A DNA stretch of 64,000 bases from Georgfuchsia toluolica (lineage in GTDB: Bacteria; Pseudomonadota; Gammaproteobacteria; Burkholderiales; Rhodocyclaceae). The notes beneath the pieces are model-generated. The model searched no databases and was not told the DNA's origin. It worked only from the letters and a program-made list of their open reading frames with translations. Positions 44,560-60,820 of this stretch are shown here, in pieces. The DNA is taken from positions 2,418,001 to 2,482,000 of the forward strand of contig NZ_CAJQUM010000001.1 of NCBI RefSeq assembly GCF_907163265.1. Direction: 5' to 3'. Position numbers and translations under genes: made by a program. The first letter of the stretch is position 1, and each line of letters opens with the position of its first letter.

Positions 44560-45066
44560 ATGAACAGACACATTGCTGCTCTGCTTTTGGCGTCGGCGGC
44601 CGCTTTCAGCAGCACTGTCCTGGCGACACCGTTGAATGACATTCGCGACGCACCGGTATCCAAGCTCGAGTTCGGTAGTTTCAGACTGGAGGTTGCTCTG
44701 GCCGGAATCAAGGATTGGCCCTTCCCAATCGAAGATGCCAGCGTTTCCTACAAAATTGATCCGGACCAAATCGAAATAGTTGTCGCCATACGGAAAGTCC
44801 GCGCCGAGTCATTTCGCACTGCCTGTGCCCAAACGGTCGAGCGAATCCGTAAGCTTCTGTATGTGAATGCTAATGGGGTTGCGCCTATGGGACGGTCTTA
44901 CTTGGGCTCCTACTTCCGTGGTCCGTGGCGTGGTGATGCACGTGAGGCCGTTTTTCGTGCGCTGGATGCGAATACGCTAATACGGGTGGACGTCATTCAG
45001 AGCGGGAGTTGCCAAGCCGCGCTTATAAAGGCTCCTGTCACGTTTGAAGCGACATCCCCGCGCTGA
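44560..45066 (+). CDS. Secreted hypothetical protein
   Basis: The 168-residue protein has a clear signal peptide (MNRHIAALLLASAAAFSSTV, cleavage probably after VLA at about 22). The mature part has KLEFGSFRLEVALAGIKDW, a KIDPDQIEIVVAIRKV segment, and two cysteines (TACAQTVERIRKLLYVNANG and GSCQAALIKAPV) that could form a disulfide. I do not recognise the family. AGGTAAC lies just upstream of the ATG. It lies alone between pyrX and yecH; the latter is 60 bases downstream on the same strand. Confidence 0.7.
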   Translation: MNRHIAALLLASAAAFSSTVLATPLNDIRDAPVSKLEFGSFRLEVALAGIKDWPFPIEDASVSYKIDPDQIEIVVAIRKVRAESFRTACAQTVERIRKLLYVNANGVAPMGRSYLGSYFRGPWRGDAREAVFRALDANTLIRVDVIQSGSCQAALIKAPVTFEATSPR

Positions 45067-45126
45067 TTGCCAAATCACGTGAGAACTTATGCCCAACAAA
45101 CACCGTTACGATTAGGAGTCAATATC

Positions 45127-45369
45127 ATGCCAGAACAAATCCATGGCCACGAAGTCATGCACATGATGATGGAGGAGGGCCGGGTTTATACCAAGGCCGC
45201 ACTGCGCGCTGTCACCGTCGAGCGTTTTGGCGCGGAAGCCAGGTTCTTCACCTGCTCCGTCGCAAACATGAAGACAGAGGAATTGATTGGGTTTCTGGAG
45301 TGCCGCAGCAAATTCATCGATAAGGGTGAAGGGTTCAGAACCGAACTGGACAGGATATGTCAGCACTGA
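45127..45369 (+). CDS. yecH: YecH-like DUF2492 protein
   Basis: The 80-residue protein begins PEQIHGHEVMHMMMEEGRVYT and continues with VERFGAEARFFTCSVANM, TEELIGFLECRSKFI and a final LDRICQH, the pattern of YecH/DUF2492. I use ATG 45127, with AGGAG 9 bases upstream; the open frame from 45067 lacks support. The histidines and cysteines suggest metal binding but the function is unknown. It is followed by a bidirectional terminator before the convergent ATP synthase operon. Confidence 0.87.
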   Translation: MPEQIHGHEVMHMMMEEGRVYTKAALRAVTVERFGAEARFFTCSVANMKTEELIGFLECRSKFIDKGEGFRTELDRICQH

Positions 45370-45437
45370 AGAGTAGGCACTTACAAGGGGCCTGAGTTCG
45401 GCATAACGCTACGCGGGCAAACCAATCTGCGATCAAC

Positions 45438-45463
45438 AAAAAGGCAGCCGTGGCTGCCTTTTT
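45438..45463. terminator. Bidirectional intrinsic terminator
   Basis: AAAAAGGCAGCC, a GT turn, then GGCTGCCTTTTT: a 7-bp GC stem flanked by A and T runs. It lies between the convergent yecH (+) and atpC (-) and would end both transcripts. Confidence 0.9.
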
Positions 45464-45483
45464 GCTGGGTGCTGCAAAAGCAC

Positions 45484-45909
45484 TCAATGCCCGCGTTTGC
45501 GCAGTTTCTGGATCGCGGCGAGTTGCGCCGCCATCATCGCAAACTCGGACTGGGCGCGGGCCAGATCGAGGTCGCTGCCGGCGTTCTTCATCGCCTCTTC
45601 GGCCTTCTGCTTGGCTTCGAGCGCCTTTGCTTCGTCGAGATCCTTGCCGCGAATCGCGGTGTCGGCGAGCACGGTCACCAAGCCCGGCTGCACTTCAAGC
45701 AGGCCGCCGGCAACGAAGATCAATTCTTCGTGATCGGATTGCGGCGGCTTGATGCGCACGGCGCCGGGACGGATGCGCGTCATCAGCGGCATGTGGCCGG
45801 GCAGGATGCCCAGCTCGCCAGCTTCGCCGGGCAGAACCACGAATTCGGCCAAGCCGGAGAAGATGGACTCTTCCGCGCTGACGACGTCTACATGAATAGT
45901 CATTGCCAT
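45484..45909 (-). CDS. atpC: ATP synthase F1 epsilon subunit
   Basis: The 141-residue central-stalk subunit has [20 protein letters not shown] at the start, the beta-sandwich [21 protein letters not shown] and the C-terminal helical hairpin rich in Ala and Lys ([16 protein letters not shown]). Links gamma to the c-ring and restrains ATP hydrolysis. It is the last gene of the operon, about 100 bases after atpD, and is followed by a terminator. Confidence 0.97.
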   Translation of the reverse strand: MAMTIHVDVVSAEESIFSGLAEFVVLPGEAGELGILPGHMPLMTRIRPGAVRIKPPQSDHEELIFVAGGLLEVQPGLVTVLADTAIRGKDLDEAKALEAKQKAEEAMKNAGSDLDLARAQSEFAMMAAQLAAIQKLRKRGH

Positions 45910-46006
45910 ATGTTAACTCCGTTAGGGGTGAGGAGTGAGGAGTTAAAGTCACCGGCCGACTGCGTCGGCCGCAAATGCTGACTCAGCGCTCCCATCTCTT
46001 CTCTCC

Positions 46007-48332
<2,326 letters not shown>

Positions 48333-48353
48333 GATCTTTCTCCTTGAAAGGGA

Positions 48354-49895
<1,542 letters not shown>

Positions 49896-49947
49896 GGAAT
49901 TGCTCCTAATGCGCGTGACGATCAGTGCCACCTGTGGACGGAAGAAG

Positions 49948-50027
49948 GCGCAAAGGCATAGACGCCCACCCTCTCCCATCCTCCCCCTCGCGGGGAAGGT
50001 GACTACTGGCTCGCTGCGCTCGATTAA
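49948..50027 (+). repeat. Dispersed GC-rich intergenic repeat, copy D
   Basis: GGCGCAAAGGCA, GCCCACCCTC, a CCCCCTCGCGGGGAAGG hairpin, TGACTACTGGCTCGCTGCGC and TCGAT match copies A and C in order. It lies in the atpH-atpA gap, where other bacteria usually have only a short spacer. Confidence 0.72.
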
Positions 50028-50058
50028 TACAAATCACGGTGTCTTGTGCCTGGGTTCG

Positions 50059-50598
50059 TTAGCTCTTTAGCGCGCTGGCCATCGCAGCGAGCTTGCCGCG
50101 TACGGATGCGTCGATCACTTCGTCGCCGACAGCGATACGAACACCGCCGATCAATTCGGGCACGACACGGACTGTTGCGTTGATCTTGCACTGGAATTTG
50201 CGCTCGATATCGACAACGAGCGCCTTCACCGCAGCATCGTCCATCGGGAAGGCGGATTCCACGGCGGCGACCTTGACGCCGTCGTGGCCGTTCTTCAACT
50301 CGTTGAATAGCTGCGCGATCTCGGGCAGAGCACCAAGCCGGTCGTTGTCGATCAGCACGCGGACAAAGTTCTGCTGCTCGGCCGAGAGATTGTCTCCAAC
50401 CACGCCCGCAAACAGCTTTTCCAATTGCCCGGAATCAAGTTGCGGATTGGCGATGCATTCCTGCATCTCGGCGTCGCTGGCAACCGCAGCCATGCGGCCG
50501 AGCGTCTGCGACCAGGCGGACAGTGCAGCCGGGTCTGCCTTGGCCAGTTGGAAAGCGGCTTCGGCGTAGGGACGCGCCAGGGTGACGTTCTCGGCCAT
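50059..50598 (-). CDS. atpH: ATP synthase F1 delta subunit
   Basis: The 179-residue stator subunit joins the F1 crown to b. It has the N-terminal helical bundle ([19 protein letters not shown]) and the C-terminal signature [35 protein letters not shown]. It starts 6 bases after atpF and ends about 160 bases before atpA. Confidence 0.97.
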   Translation of the reverse strand: MAENVTLARPYAEAAFQLAKADPAALSAWSQTLGRMAAVASDAEMQECIANPQLDSGQLEKLFAGVVGDNLSAEQQNFVRVLIDNDRLGALPEIAQLFNELKNGHDGVKVAAVESAFPMDDAAVKALVVDIERKFQCKINATVRVVPELIGGVRIAVGDEVIDASVRGKLAAMASALKS

Positions 50599-50604
50599 GG
50601 TGAA

Positions 50605-51075
50605 TTACAGCTCCGACTTCAATTGCGCCAGCAGATCGGCGTGGGCCTTGGCATCGATTTCCCTGCGCAGAATCTTCTCGGCACCGGCAACGGCGAGCTG
50701 GGCAACGTGGTCGCGCAACGCTTCCTTGGCGCGCTGGGCAGCGGCACCGGCTTCGGCTTCGGCGGCAACGCGCGCGGCAGCGATGATGCGGGCGGCTTCG
50801 GCGCGGCCTTCATCCACCAACTGGCTGGCCTGCTTCTCGGCGCCGCCGCGCAATTCAGTGGCGGCTTCGCGCGCATGGCGCAGTTCCTCGCCCACGCGTT
50901 TCTCGACGAGGACGAGGTCGTTCTTCGCTTTGTCCGCTGCCGCAAGCCCGTCGGTGATCTTTTGCGCGCGTTCATCGATGGCCTTCATCAGCGGCGGCCA
51001 CACGAATTTCATCGTGACCCACGCCAGTACGAAAAACACAACGAGCTGCGCGAACAGGGTTGCGTTCAGATTCAC
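50605..51075 (-). CDS. atpF: ATP synthase Fo b subunit
   Basis: The 156-residue subunit has one N-terminal membrane helix (about 5-25, [20 protein letters not shown]) and a long, charged, alanine-rich helix that forms the peripheral stalk. The length equals E. coli b (156), and only one b gene is present, so it is a homodimer type. It lies 31 bases after atpE. Confidence 0.97.
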   Translation of the reverse strand: MNLNATLFAQLVVFFVLAWVTMKFVWPPLMKAIDERAQKITDGLAAADKAKNDLVLVEKRVGEELRHAREAATELRGGAEKQASQLVDEGRAEAARIIAAARVAAEAEAGAAAQRAKEALRDHVAQLAVAGAEKILRREIDAKAHADLLAQLKSEL

Positions 51076-51106
51076 GGTTTCGCTCCTTTAAGTAGGCGGG
51101 AGACGA

Positions 51107-51370
<264 letters not shown>

Positions 51371-51407
51371 TTAATTAAAAATACGAAACAAAAAACAAAA
51401 CTTGCGA

Positions 51408-52292
51408 TCAATGCCCTTCGTGTGCCTGACCGATGTACACCAACGCCAGCATCATGAAAATGAAAGCCTGAAGCACGACAATCAGGATGTGGAAAATTGA
51501 CCAGGCTGAACCGGCCAGAACATGACCGACGAAGAGGGCAACACTGGTACCGGTACCGGCCCAGGCGGCGCCCATCAGGGCGATCAGCATGAACAGCAGT
51601 TCGCCCGCATACATGTTGCCGAACAGCCGCATGCCGTGGGAAATGGTCTTGGCGGCAAACTCGATGATCTGCATGGCGACATTGACCACGCCCAGCAGCA
51701 GCGCCAGCAATGGATTTTTGCTGGTGCCGAACGGCGCCGTCACCAATTCATGCAGCCAGCCGCCGAGACCCTTGATCTTGATGTTGTAATAGATGCAGAG
51801 CAGCAGCACGCCCATCGACATGCCGAGCGTTGCGTTAAGGTCCGCGGTTGGCACCACGCGCATGAAAGCATGGTGGTTGCCCGTCGCTGTTTGCCATGCA
51901 TCCGGCAGCAGGTCGACAGGAAGGAAATCCATCGCATTCATCAGCAAGGTCCAGACAAACACGGTCAGCGCCAGCGGCGCGACAAATTTGCGCGACTCTT
52001 CGGAATGGATGATGGACTTGGCCTGGTCGCGGACGAATTCAAAGAGTATTTCGACCATGCCCTGAAAGCGGCCCGGCACGCCCGAAGTCGCCTTGCGCGC
52101 GGCTAACGCCATGATGCCGACGGTAATAAGGCCAAGGGTGATGGAATAGAACAGCGTGTCGTAATTGATGACCGACCAGTCGATGATGGCGTCCTGCTTG
52201 TGGCCGGTATTGTTCAGGTGCGTCAGGTGGTGGACGATGTACTCGCCCGCGGTGGGGGCTTGGGATGCGGCTTCTTCGAGACCGGTCGTCAT
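51408..52292 (-). CDS. atpB: ATP synthase Fo a subunit
   Basis: The 294-residue membrane subunit has six or so helices and the essential Arg in [17 protein letters not shown] (about 230). I start at ATG 52292 ([18 protein letters not shown]); the longer frame reads through the atpI region in the wrong frame. The N-terminal tail is longer than in E. coli. It begins 2 bases after the atpI stop. Confidence 0.96.
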   Translation of the reverse strand: MTTGLEEAASQAPTAGEYIVHHLTHLNNTGHKQDAIIDWSVINYDTLFYSITLGLITVGIMALAARKATSGVPGRFQGMVEILFEFVRDQAKSIIHSEESRKFVAPLALTVFVWTLLMNAMDFLPVDLLPDAWQTATGNHHAFMRVVPTADLNATLGMSMGVLLLCIYYNIKIKGLGGWLHELVTAPFGTSKNPLLALLLGVVNVAMQIIEFAAKTISHGMRLFGNMYAGELLFMLIALMGAAWAGTGTSVALFVGHVLAGSAWSIFHILIVVLQAFIFMMLALVYIGQAHEGH

Positions 52293-52294
52293 GA

Positions 52295-52630
52295 TCAGGT
52301 TTTCAGCAAAAAAGCAAACAAATTGGTCTGCAGTACGGCAAACAGTCCACCCAGCATGGCAAGCCAATGCAGGTCGACCCATCGCTGTACAACGACCAGC
52401 GTTACGATCGTGGCGGTGACCTTGAACAATTCGCCGACTGCAAAAGTCACCACGTTGGCGCGGCCAGCAGCGGCCGCAAATTCGAGGCGCAGGACAAAAA
52501 GCAGATTTGGTATCAGATAGGCGCTGCCGCCGATCAGGGCTGAGACAACGCCGCGTTCCCCTACCCAGAACCCCGCGATAAGCGCTGCCAGAATCAGCGC
52601 CGCCACCTGCAGGGAAATCACTTTTAGCAT
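52295..52630 (-). CDS. atpI: ATP synthase assembly-associated protein AtpI
   Basis: The 111-residue protein (from ATG 52630; a GTG start at 52666 would add 12 residues) has four membrane segments, including [31 protein letters not shown] and [16 protein letters not shown]. AtpI helps c-ring assembly and is encoded first in many atp operons. AGGGAG lies about 12 bases upstream of the chosen start, so the start is a little uncertain. Confidence 0.88.
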   Translation of the reverse strand: MLKVISLQVAALILAALIAGFWVGERGVVSALIGGSAYLIPNLLFVLRLEFAAAAGRANVVTFAVGELFKVTATIVTLVVVQRWVDLHWLAMLGGLFAVLQTNLFAFLLKT

Positions 52631-52762
52631 GGCCGTCTGACGCTCCCTGCAAACCGCCAGGGACACCCCTGCGTCAAGAGCGCGCGCAGTGTATGTTTTT
52701 TGCGATACGAAGTCAATGGATATGCTGCGCCAATTTCAGGCATGGCAGGATCGCTTTAAGCC

Positions 52763-53617
52763 TCAACTGCGCCGCATGCGCTCGATCAATCCATCGAGCT
52801 GATCGAGGCTGCCAAAACGAATGCTGACGCTGCCCGCACCCTTGCGATTGGCGGAGATTTTCACGGTAGCGCCAAGGCTGTCCGACAAATCCTCCTCCAG
52901 CCGGGCAAGGTCACGATCCGTCTCCCGATGCGGGGCTTTTCTGGCCGGTGGATTGATTTCGCGCGCCACGATGCGCTCGGTCTCGCGCACCGAATAACCT
53001 TTCTCGACCACCAGCGCGGCAACCCGGCCCTGTTCCGCTTTCGCCAGCGGCAGCAGGGCGCGGGCGTGCCCCATTTCGATATCGCCCGCCATCAACATGT
53101 CCTGCGCCGGCTTGGCCAATTGCAGCAGGCGCAGCAGGTTCGATGCCGCCGGGCGCGAGCGGCCAACGGCATCGGCGGCCCGCTGATGGGTCATGCCGAA
53201 TTCATCGATCAGGCGCTGCAGGCCGGCAGCCTCTTCGAGCGGGTTGAGGTCTTCGCGCTGGATGTTTTCGATCAGCGACATGGCCAGCGCCGCGTCGTCG
53301 GAAATTTCGCGGACCAGCACCGGCACTTCGGCGAGATCCGCAATCTGCGCCGCACGCCAGCGCCGCTCGCCGGCGATGATCTCGTAGCGGCCCTTGCCGA
53401 CGGGGCGCACGGAAATCGGCTGAATCAGCCCCTGGGCCTTGATCGACGCCGCGAGTTCCTCGAGCGAACCGGGATCCATGTGCGTACGCGGCTGGTACTT
53501 GCCGGGCTGCAGCATGCCGACCGGGAGCACTTCCTGGCGCTGGCTGTCCGGCGCATTGTTGGCCGCCAGCAGCGCGTCGAGACCGCGGCCAAGCCCTTTC
53601 AATTTGGGTGGACTCAT
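52763..53617 (-). CDS. parB: Chromosome partitioning protein ParB
   Basis: The 284-residue protein begins KGLGRGLDALLA, the usual start of chromosomal ParB. The CTPase/ParB domain has GSLEELAASIKAQGLIQPI and YEIIAGERRWRAAQIA (about 88). The helix-turn-helix is MTHQRAADAVGRSRPAASNLLRLL (about 165), and the C-terminal dimer domain starts near 220. Binds parS and slides as a clamp. Two parS sites are at 57122-57173. It follows parA after a gap of about 160 bases that contains repeat copy E. Confidence 0.97.
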   Translation of the reverse strand: MSPPKLKGLGRGLDALLAANNAPDSQRQEVLPVGMLQPGKYQPRTHMDPGSLEELAASIKAQGLIQPISVRPVGKGRYEIIAGERRWRAAQIADLAEVPVLVREISDDAALAMSLIENIQREDLNPLEEAAGLQRLIDEFGMTHQRAADAVGRSRPAASNLLRLLQLAKPAQDMLMAGDIEMGHARALLPLAKAEQGRVAALVVEKGYSVRETERIVAREINPPARKAPHRETDRDLARLEEDLSDSLGATVKISANRKGAGSVSIRFGSLDQLDGLIERMRRS

Positions 53618-53690
53618 TTTTCCTTGTTCTCCCTAACTCACGCTAGCGCTGGCATCGAATGACACCTGCAATAGCACGTAACAGCATACA

Positions 53691-53742
53691 AATAGGCCCG
53701 GCCCTCCCGGGGGAGGCGATCAGCAGCTCGCTGCACTCGAAA
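53691..53742 (+). repeat. Dispersed GC-rich intergenic repeat, copy E
   Basis: Short copy: AGGCCCGGCCC, CTCCCGGGGGAGG hairpin, then GATCAGCAGCTCGCTGCACT and CGA. It agrees with the core of copies A-D and lies between parA and parB. Confidence 0.62.
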
Positions 53743-53775
53743 GAGACCGGACGCCACATTCAACTTTCTTTGCCG

Positions 53776-54543
53776 CTAAATGCTTTTGACGCGTTCGATC
53801 ATTTCCGCCGCGAATGCAAGATAGGCCTGCGCGCCTTTCGATGACTTGTCGAAAATCACGCCGGGCACCCCGTAGCTCGGCGCCTCGGCCAGCCGCACGT
53901 TGCGCGGCACCATGGTCCTGAAGACCTTGTCGCCGAAATGTTCTTCGAGCTGAGCCGAAACCTGGTTCGACAAGGTGCTGCGCGGATCGAACATCACGCG
54001 CAGCAGACCGATGACCTTGAGCTCGCGATTGAGATTGGCATGTACCTTCTTGATGGTATTCACCAGATCGGACAGGCCCTCCAGCGCGTAGTATTCGCAT
54101 TGCATGGGTATGACAACGCCATGAGCGGCGCAGAGTCCGTTGAGGGTCAGCATCGATAGCGAGGGCGGACAATCGATCAGAACGAAATCATAGTCGTCGC
54201 GATGCTTGTCCAGCGCCTCCTTGAGCCGCGCCTCGCGCCGTTCCAGATCGACCATTTCCACCTCGGCGCCAGCCAGTTCACGGTTGGCCGGCAGCACGTC
54301 GAATCCCCCGGAAGGTGACGCGGCACGCACCTCGGCCAGTTCGGCCATGCCGAGCAGCAACTGGTACACCGAACGCGTCAGCCCGCGCTTGTCGATGCCG
54401 CTGCCCATCGTAGCATTGCCCTGCGGATCGAGATCGACCAGCAGGGTGCGCTGTCCCTGCTGCGCCAGCGCCGCCGCGAGATTGACGCTGGTGGTGGTCT
54501 TGCCGACCCCGCCCTTTTGATTGGCCACCGCAAAAATGTGCAT
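53776..54543 (-). CDS. parA: Chromosome partitioning ATPase ParA
   Basis: The 255-residue Walker-type ATPase has the deviant P-loop FAVANQKGGVGKTTTSVNLAA (4-24), the switch I region LLVDLDPQGNATMGSGID, and Walker B FVLIDCPPSLSMLTLNG. The length and lack of an N-terminal regulator domain fit the chromosomal ParA (Soj). It begins directly at the rsmG stop. Positions ParB-parS complexes for origin segregation. Confidence 0.97.
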   Translation of the reverse strand: MHIFAVANQKGGVGKTTTSVNLAAALAQQGQRTLLVDLDPQGNATMGSGIDKRGLTRSVYQLLLGMAELAEVRAASPSGGFDVLPANRELAGAEVEMVDLERREARLKEALDKHRDDYDFVLIDCPPSLSMLTLNGLCAAHGVVIPMQCEYYALEGLSDLVNTIKKVHANLNRELKVIGLLRVMFDPRSTLSNQVSAQLEEHFGDKVFRTMVPRNVRLAEAPSYGVPGVIFDKSSKGAQAYLAFAAEMIERVKSI

Positions 54544-55166
54544 TCAGTTTCTTTCCAGAATCAACAAATGTCTCTCGGCGCTCAAGCCCGGCACCAGCAA
54601 CCTGGGGGTTGCCGCAACATGCCAAGGTGCAGGCAAGGCCGCCATCTCGTCCTGCGGCAACACGCCTTTCATGGCGTAAATACGGCCGCCGGGCCGCAAT
54701 AGCGGCCCGGCGGCTTTTGCCAGTAGCGGCAAATCGGAAAACGCCCGCGCGGTCACCGCATCGAATTCATCATATTTCCGGTAATCTTCAATACGCCCGG
54801 AGTAAATGCTCACATTCGTCAGCGCCAGATCGATTTTCGCTTGCTGCTGAAAGGCCGATTTTTTCTGCACTGAATCAATCAAGGTCACTGCCAGTTGAGG
54901 TTGTGCAATGGCCAAGGGAATGCCCGGCAGTCCCGCCCCGCTACCGATATCCGCCAGGCTCTGCACGTCTTGCAGAAAGGGCAGGATCGAGAGCGAATCA
55001 AGCAGGTGCTGCGTCACCATCTCATCGCCATCCCGTATCGCCGTCAGATTATAGGTGCGGTTCCATTTGACCAGCAGATCGACATAGGCCAGCAATCGCT
55101 GGGTGGCCGTTTCCGGCAAGTCAAGCCCCAGAGCATTCAACCCCGCGCGCAATATCTCGTTCCGAT

Positions 55167-55170
<4 letters not shown>
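54544..55170 (-). CDS. rsmG: 16S rRNA m7G527 methyltransferase
   Basis: The 208-residue SAM methyltransferase has [28 protein letters not shown] (about 35-62), SAM motif [17 protein letters not shown] (about 74), and [20 protein letters not shown] (about 132). Methylates N7 of G527 in 16S rRNA. The start overlaps the mnmG stop by 4 bases and the stop abuts parA, so gid-par is one transcriptional group. Confidence 0.97.
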
Positions 55171-57050
<1,880 letters not shown>

Positions 57051-57121
57051 CGAAATGGGAAATCCGCAAACCGAAAAGAGGCGCAATGATACGCCTCTAG
57101 CTTGCAATTCAGAACTGACAA

Positions 57122-57137
57122 AGTTTCACGTGAAACA
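57122..57137. promoter_or_regulatory. parS site 1
   Basis: AGTTTCACGTGAAACA matches the ParB consensus TGTTTCACGTGAAACA in 15 of 16 positions and keeps the full 14-base palindromic core. It lies in the mnmE-mnmG gap, 3.5 kb from parB and about 4 kb from dnaA. Confidence 0.93.
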
Positions 57138-57157
57138 CAAGACCGGCGGGTTGACCT

Positions 57158-57173
57158 TGTTTCACGTGAAACA
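57158..57173. promoter_or_regulatory. parS site 2
   Basis: TGTTTCACGTGAAACA is a perfect consensus parS; the palindrome extends to 22 bases (57155-57176, CCTTGTTTCACGTGAAACAA with GG). Only 20 bases separate it from site 1. It is the main candidate for ParB loading. Confidence 0.97.
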
Positions 57174-57183
57174 AGGTTTGTGG

Positions 57184-58533
57184 CTATTTGCCGATGCAGA
57201 AACGTGAAAATATCTCGCCGAGCAGGTCGTCAGCCAAAAATTCGCCGGTGATACGCGACAATGCCGCCTGGGCAAGGCGCAATTCTTCGGCGCAAAACTC
57301 AATCCCAGAGAGCTGCGCTGATGCAGTATCAAGTCGTTTCGCGACTTCGGCCAGTGCATCGAGATGCCGCACCCGCGCCAGCACCACATCCTCGCCATGC
57401 TCGTGCCATCCCGCAACGCGCAGCAATTCGCGGCGCAGTAGATCGACACCCTCCCCGGTCTTGGCCGATAAGCGCAGATGAGTCAAGCCACCTTCAGTGC
57501 GGCTGGCCGCCGCCTTGCCGGTCAGGTCGCACTTGTTCTCCACGACAAGCTGCGGCAGCGCCGCCGGGAAGCGGGCCGCGAGCGCGGCATCGTCGACGGT
57601 AATTCCATGGCGCGCATCGACCACTTGCAGGATCAGGTCGGCGCGCTCGATCTCCCTCCAGCTACGTTCGATGCCGATACGCTCGACAACGTCCTCGCTC
57701 TCGCGCAGGCCCGCCGTGTCGACCACATGGAGCGGAATGCCTTCGATCTGGATGGTTTCATGGAGAGCGTCACGTGTGGTGCCGGCGACATCGGTAACGA
57801 TGGCGCGCTCAAAGCCCGCCAGGCGATTGAGCAGCGACGACTTGCCGACATTGGGCTGACCGGCGATCACCACATGCAGGCCATTCCGCAGCAGGCTGCC
57901 CTGCTGCGCGCGATCACACAGGCCCGCAACTTCGGTTCGCAATTTCTGCAAGCGCTGCACAGCATCGGTGTCGCGCAGCACGTCGACTTCCTCATCGGGA
58001 AAATCCAGCGTGGCTTCAATCAGCATGCGTAACTCGATCAGCCCTTTCTGCAGTACATCGATCTCGCGCGAAAAAGCGCCTGACAGCGAACGCAGCGCGG
58101 AACGCGCCGCCGCCGCGGTGGAAGCCTCGATCAGGTCCGCAACCGCCTCCGCCTGCGCCAGATCGAGCTTGTCATTGAGGAAGGCGCGGCGCGAGAATTC
58201 ACCCGGTTCCGCGAGCCGTGCGCCGAGTTCGATGCAGCGCTGCAAAAGCAGCTGCATCACCACCGGCCCGCCATGCCCCTGCAATTCGAGCACATCTTCC
58301 CCGGTGAAGGAATGCGGCGCGGGGAAATACAATTGGATGCCTTGATCGATGGCCTGCCCGTCGTCAGTCTTGAATGTGGTTAGAACTGCGCGCCGCGCTT
58401 GCGGCTTCTTGCCGGAGAGGCGCTCAGCGAATTCGGCTAGCGCAGGGCCGGACACACGCACAACGCCGATGCCGCCACGGCCCGGTGGCGTGGCAATGGC
58501 GGCAATGGTGTCAGGTTGTTGTTTTCTTTCCAC
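57184..58533 (-). CDS. mnmE: tRNA modification GTPase MnmE
   Basis: The 449-residue protein has the N-terminal tetrahydrofolate-binding domain ([16 protein letters not shown]), the helical domain, the G domain ([16 protein letters not shown] at about 225, [20 protein letters not shown]) and the C-terminal CIGK motif, here FCIGK, with the catalytic cysteine. Partner of MnmG, which follows on the same strand past the parS sites. The GTG start at 58533 overlaps the yidC stop by 23 bases. Confidence 0.97.
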   Translation of the reverse strand: MERKQQPDTIAAIATPPGRGGIGVVRVSGPALAEFAERLSGKKPQARRAVLTTFKTDDGQAIDQGIQLYFPAPHSFTGEDVLELQGHGGPVVMQLLLQRCIELGARLAEPGEFSRRAFLNDKLDLAQAEAVADLIEASTAAAARSALRSLSGAFSREIDVLQKGLIELRMLIEATLDFPDEEVDVLRDTDAVQRLQKLRTEVAGLCDRAQQGSLLRNGLHVVIAGQPNVGKSSLLNRLAGFERAIVTDVAGTTRDALHETIQIEGIPLHVVDTAGLRESEDVVERIGIERSWREIERADLILQVVDARHGITVDDAALAARFPAALPQLVVENKCDLTGKAAASRTEGGLTHLRLSAKTGEGVDLLRRELLRVAGWHEHGEDVVLARVRHLDALAEVAKRLDTASAQLSGIEFCAEELRLAQAALSRITGEFLADDLLGEIFSRFCIGK

Positions 58534-60184
58534 CTTCGATCATGCGCGTGATCTGCCACTGCTGGGCGATCGACAGCACGTTGTTGACCACCCAGTAAAG
58601 GACGAGGCCGGACGGAAAGAAGAGGAACATGGCGGTGAAGACGATGGGCATGATCATCATCACCTTGGCCTGCATCGGATCCGGTGGCGTTGGATTAAGC
58701 TTGGTCTGGATCAGCATCGTTGCGCCCATGATTAGCGGCAGAATGTAATAAGGATCCTTCACCGAAAGATCGGTGATCCAGCCCAACCAGGGCGCATTGC
58801 GCATTTCCACGGCGCCCAGCAACACCCAATAGAGCGCGATGAAGACCGGAATCTGCACCACGATCGGCAGGCAACCGCCCAGTGGATTGATCTTTTCCTT
58901 CTTGTATAGTTCCATCATTTCCTGGTTGAGCCGGGCGCGGTCGTCACCGTACATTTCCTTGAGCTTGGTCATTTTCGGCATGACCAAACGCATCTTCGCC
59001 ATCGACTTGTAGCTCGCGGCCGAAAGCGGGAAAAACACCGCCTTGATCAGCACCGTCAGCAGGATGATCGACCAACCCCAGTTGCCGACCATACGGTGGA
59101 TCAGTTCCATTACCCAGAAGATCGGTTGAGCAATTACCGCCAGCCAGCCGTAGTCGACCACCAGGTCGAGGCCCGGCGCGATCTGTTTAAGCTTGTTCTG
59201 CTCCTGCGGTCCGGCGTAGAGCCGCACTCCGAGATTGGCGCTGGCGCCTGGCGCCACGGCAGGGAAAGGCACGATCACGCCGGCCGAGTAGAGATTGTCG
59301 CCAAGCTTGCGAATATAGAACTCGCGCGCAACGCCTTCCTTCGGCAGCCAGGCGCTGACGAAATAATGCTGTACCAGGGCTATCCATCCATCATTAGCAC
59401 TGGTGGCGTACTTGGCTTTGTCCTTGTCGATATCGGCGAAGGTAACCTTCTGGAACTTCTCCTTATCGGTGTAGATCGCAGGACCGGTAAATGTCACCGC
59501 ACCCATTCCCATTACGCTCGGGCTGGCGCTCTCGGCCGGCTTCCCGTCACGCGTTATCTGGAAGTAAGCGCTTGTTTGCAGAGGTGCGATACCTTGATTG
59601 AACAACTGATAATCGACGTCGATCAGATAGCTACCACGCCGGAAGGTGTAAGTCTTTACTACCTTGCCGCCGCTCTCCAATGGCGCCTGAAGCGCAACAC
59701 GTACGACGTCTTCACTCTGCTTCAATTCAAGGCTGCCGGGCACCAGTTGCCAGAGTGTCTTGTGGTTGGGCAAGCCCCTCCCAATCAGCCCGCTCTGACC
59801 CTCGTAAATGTTTTTTTCGCCGGAGTCGAAAAGCAGGAAATTTTTGTCTGTATCGTCGGTTGCCTTGTGCTTGAGCAACTCAAGTCGCACCAGATCGCCG
59901 CCTTGCGCCGATATCTCCGCGACCAGCACATCGGTTTTCACCGTCGCTTTCGCTGTTGCGGCGCCGGCAGTACCAACCGCTTCCGGTACCGCACTCGCGG
60001 TCGGCACGGCAGCATTCGGCACCGACGTAGTCGGCACTGGAACACCCGCAGAGGACGCCACCGGCCGGGCAATACTGGCGACGGTGGCGGGTAACGGGGC
60101 CTGATGTTCCTTTTGCCAGGCCTCCCAGAGCATCAGCAGCGAAAAGCCGAAGATGGCAAGCAACATCAAACGACGGTTATCCAT
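58511..60184 (-). CDS. yidC: Membrane protein insertase YidC
   Basis: The 557-residue inner-membrane insertase has a first helix ([20 protein letters not shown]), an alanine/valine-rich linker, a large periplasmic beta domain (about 75-350) and five C-terminal helices. The latter contain the functional Arg region [18 protein letters not shown] and [21 protein letters not shown] start at ATG 60184; the longer frame runs into yidD. It belongs to the rpmH-rnpA-yidD-yidC group near oriC. Confidence 0.97.
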   Translation of the reverse strand: MDNRRLMLLAIFGFSLLMLWEAWQKEHQAPLPATVASIARPVASSAGVPVPTTSVPNAAVPTASAVPEAVGTAGAATAKATVKTDVLVAEISAQGGDLVRLELLKHKATDDTDKNFLLFDSGEKNIYEGQSGLIGRGLPNHKTLWQLVPGSLELKQSEDVVRVALQAPLESGGKVVKTYTFRRGSYLIDVDYQLFNQGIAPLQTSAYFQITRDGKPAESASPSVMGMGAVTFTGPAIYTDKEKFQKVTFADIDKDKAKYATSANDGWIALVQHYFVSAWLPKEGVAREFYIRKLGDNLYSAGVIVPFPAVAPGASANLGVRLYAGPQEQNKLKQIAPGLDLVVDYGWLAVIAQPIFWVMELIHRMVGNWGWSIILLTVLIKAVFFPLSAASYKSMAKMRLVMPKMTKLKEMYGDDRARLNQEMMELYKKEKINPLGGCLPIVVQIPVFIALYWVLLGAVEMRNAPWLGWITDLSVKDPYYILPLIMGATMLIQTKLNPTPPDPMQAKVMMIMPIVFTAMFLFFPSGLVLYWVVNNVLSIAQQWQITRMIEGGKKTTT

Positions 60185-60204
60185 AGGGTCTGGGCAGCAA
60201 AAAG

Positions 60205-60426
60205 TCAGGGGACAGGATCGAAGCCGCCGGCATGCCAGGGGTGGCAGCTGCCGATACGGCGCAGCGCCAGCCGCGAGCCCTGCCACAAGCCATGGCGCCG
60301 CAGCGCTTCGAGGGCGTATTCGGAACAACTGGGATGAAAGCGGCAATGACGGCCCAATAAAGGACTCACCAGCAGCCGGTAAGCGCGAATCAGCAGAACA
60401 AGGAAAGCCAACAGTAGATGTTTCAT
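60205..60426 (-). CDS. yidD: Membrane protein insertion efficiency factor YidD
   Basis: The 73-residue protein has the amphipathic N-terminus [20 protein letters not shown] and the family block [19 protein letters not shown], ending in [12 protein letters not shown]. It overlaps rnpA by 4 bases and lies 20 bases before yidC. Assists YidC at the inner membrane. Confidence 0.96.
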   Translation of the reverse strand: MKHLLLAFLVLLIRAYRLLVSPLLGRHCRFHPSCSEYALEALRRHGLWQGSRLALRRIGSCHPWHAGGFDPVP

Positions 60427-60797
60427 CGCGGCAATCGTTTCAGCAGCTTGTCGAAATCCTCGCGCAAGGCAGGCCCCAACGAGTCATGGAACTCGCGACT
60501 TGTCGATTTGATGGGTCGCGCCAAGCGCAACACCAGATCCAGTGCAGGCAACCCGGCACGACGTTGCCGAAAAAACTCGCGAGTCACCCGCTTGCAATAA
60601 TTGCGTGTCACCGAAAGCGCGGCATTGCGTTTGGGAATCACCAGACCCAGACGAGCCGACTCTGTGGCGCCAGGCTTGAAATGCAAATCAAGCAAAACCC
60701 CACGCAAGACTCGACGTTGCCCAAAAACACCGGTGTATTCAGCAGCCTGCAGCAAGCGGTGTCGCGGACGAAAACAGAATTCACCAGCCACGCTCAT
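60423..60797 (-). CDS. rnpA: Ribonuclease P protein component
   Basis: The 124-residue basic protein has [38 protein letters not shown] (the RNR-type RNA-binding block at about 55-75) and [24 protein letters not shown] start at ATG 60797 (MSVAGEFCF); the open frame upstream lies over rpmH in another frame. Binds the catalytic RNA of RNase P for tRNA 5' maturation. Confidence 0.95.
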   Translation of the reverse strand: MSVAGEFCFRPRHRLLQAAEYTGVFGQRRVLRGVLLDLHFKPGATESARLGLVIPKRNAALSVTRNYCKRVTREFFRQRRAGLPALDLVLRLARPIKSTSREFHDSLGPALREDFDKLLKRLPR

Positions 60798-60820
60798 TGG
60801 CCAACTCGGGCCACCTGCAA

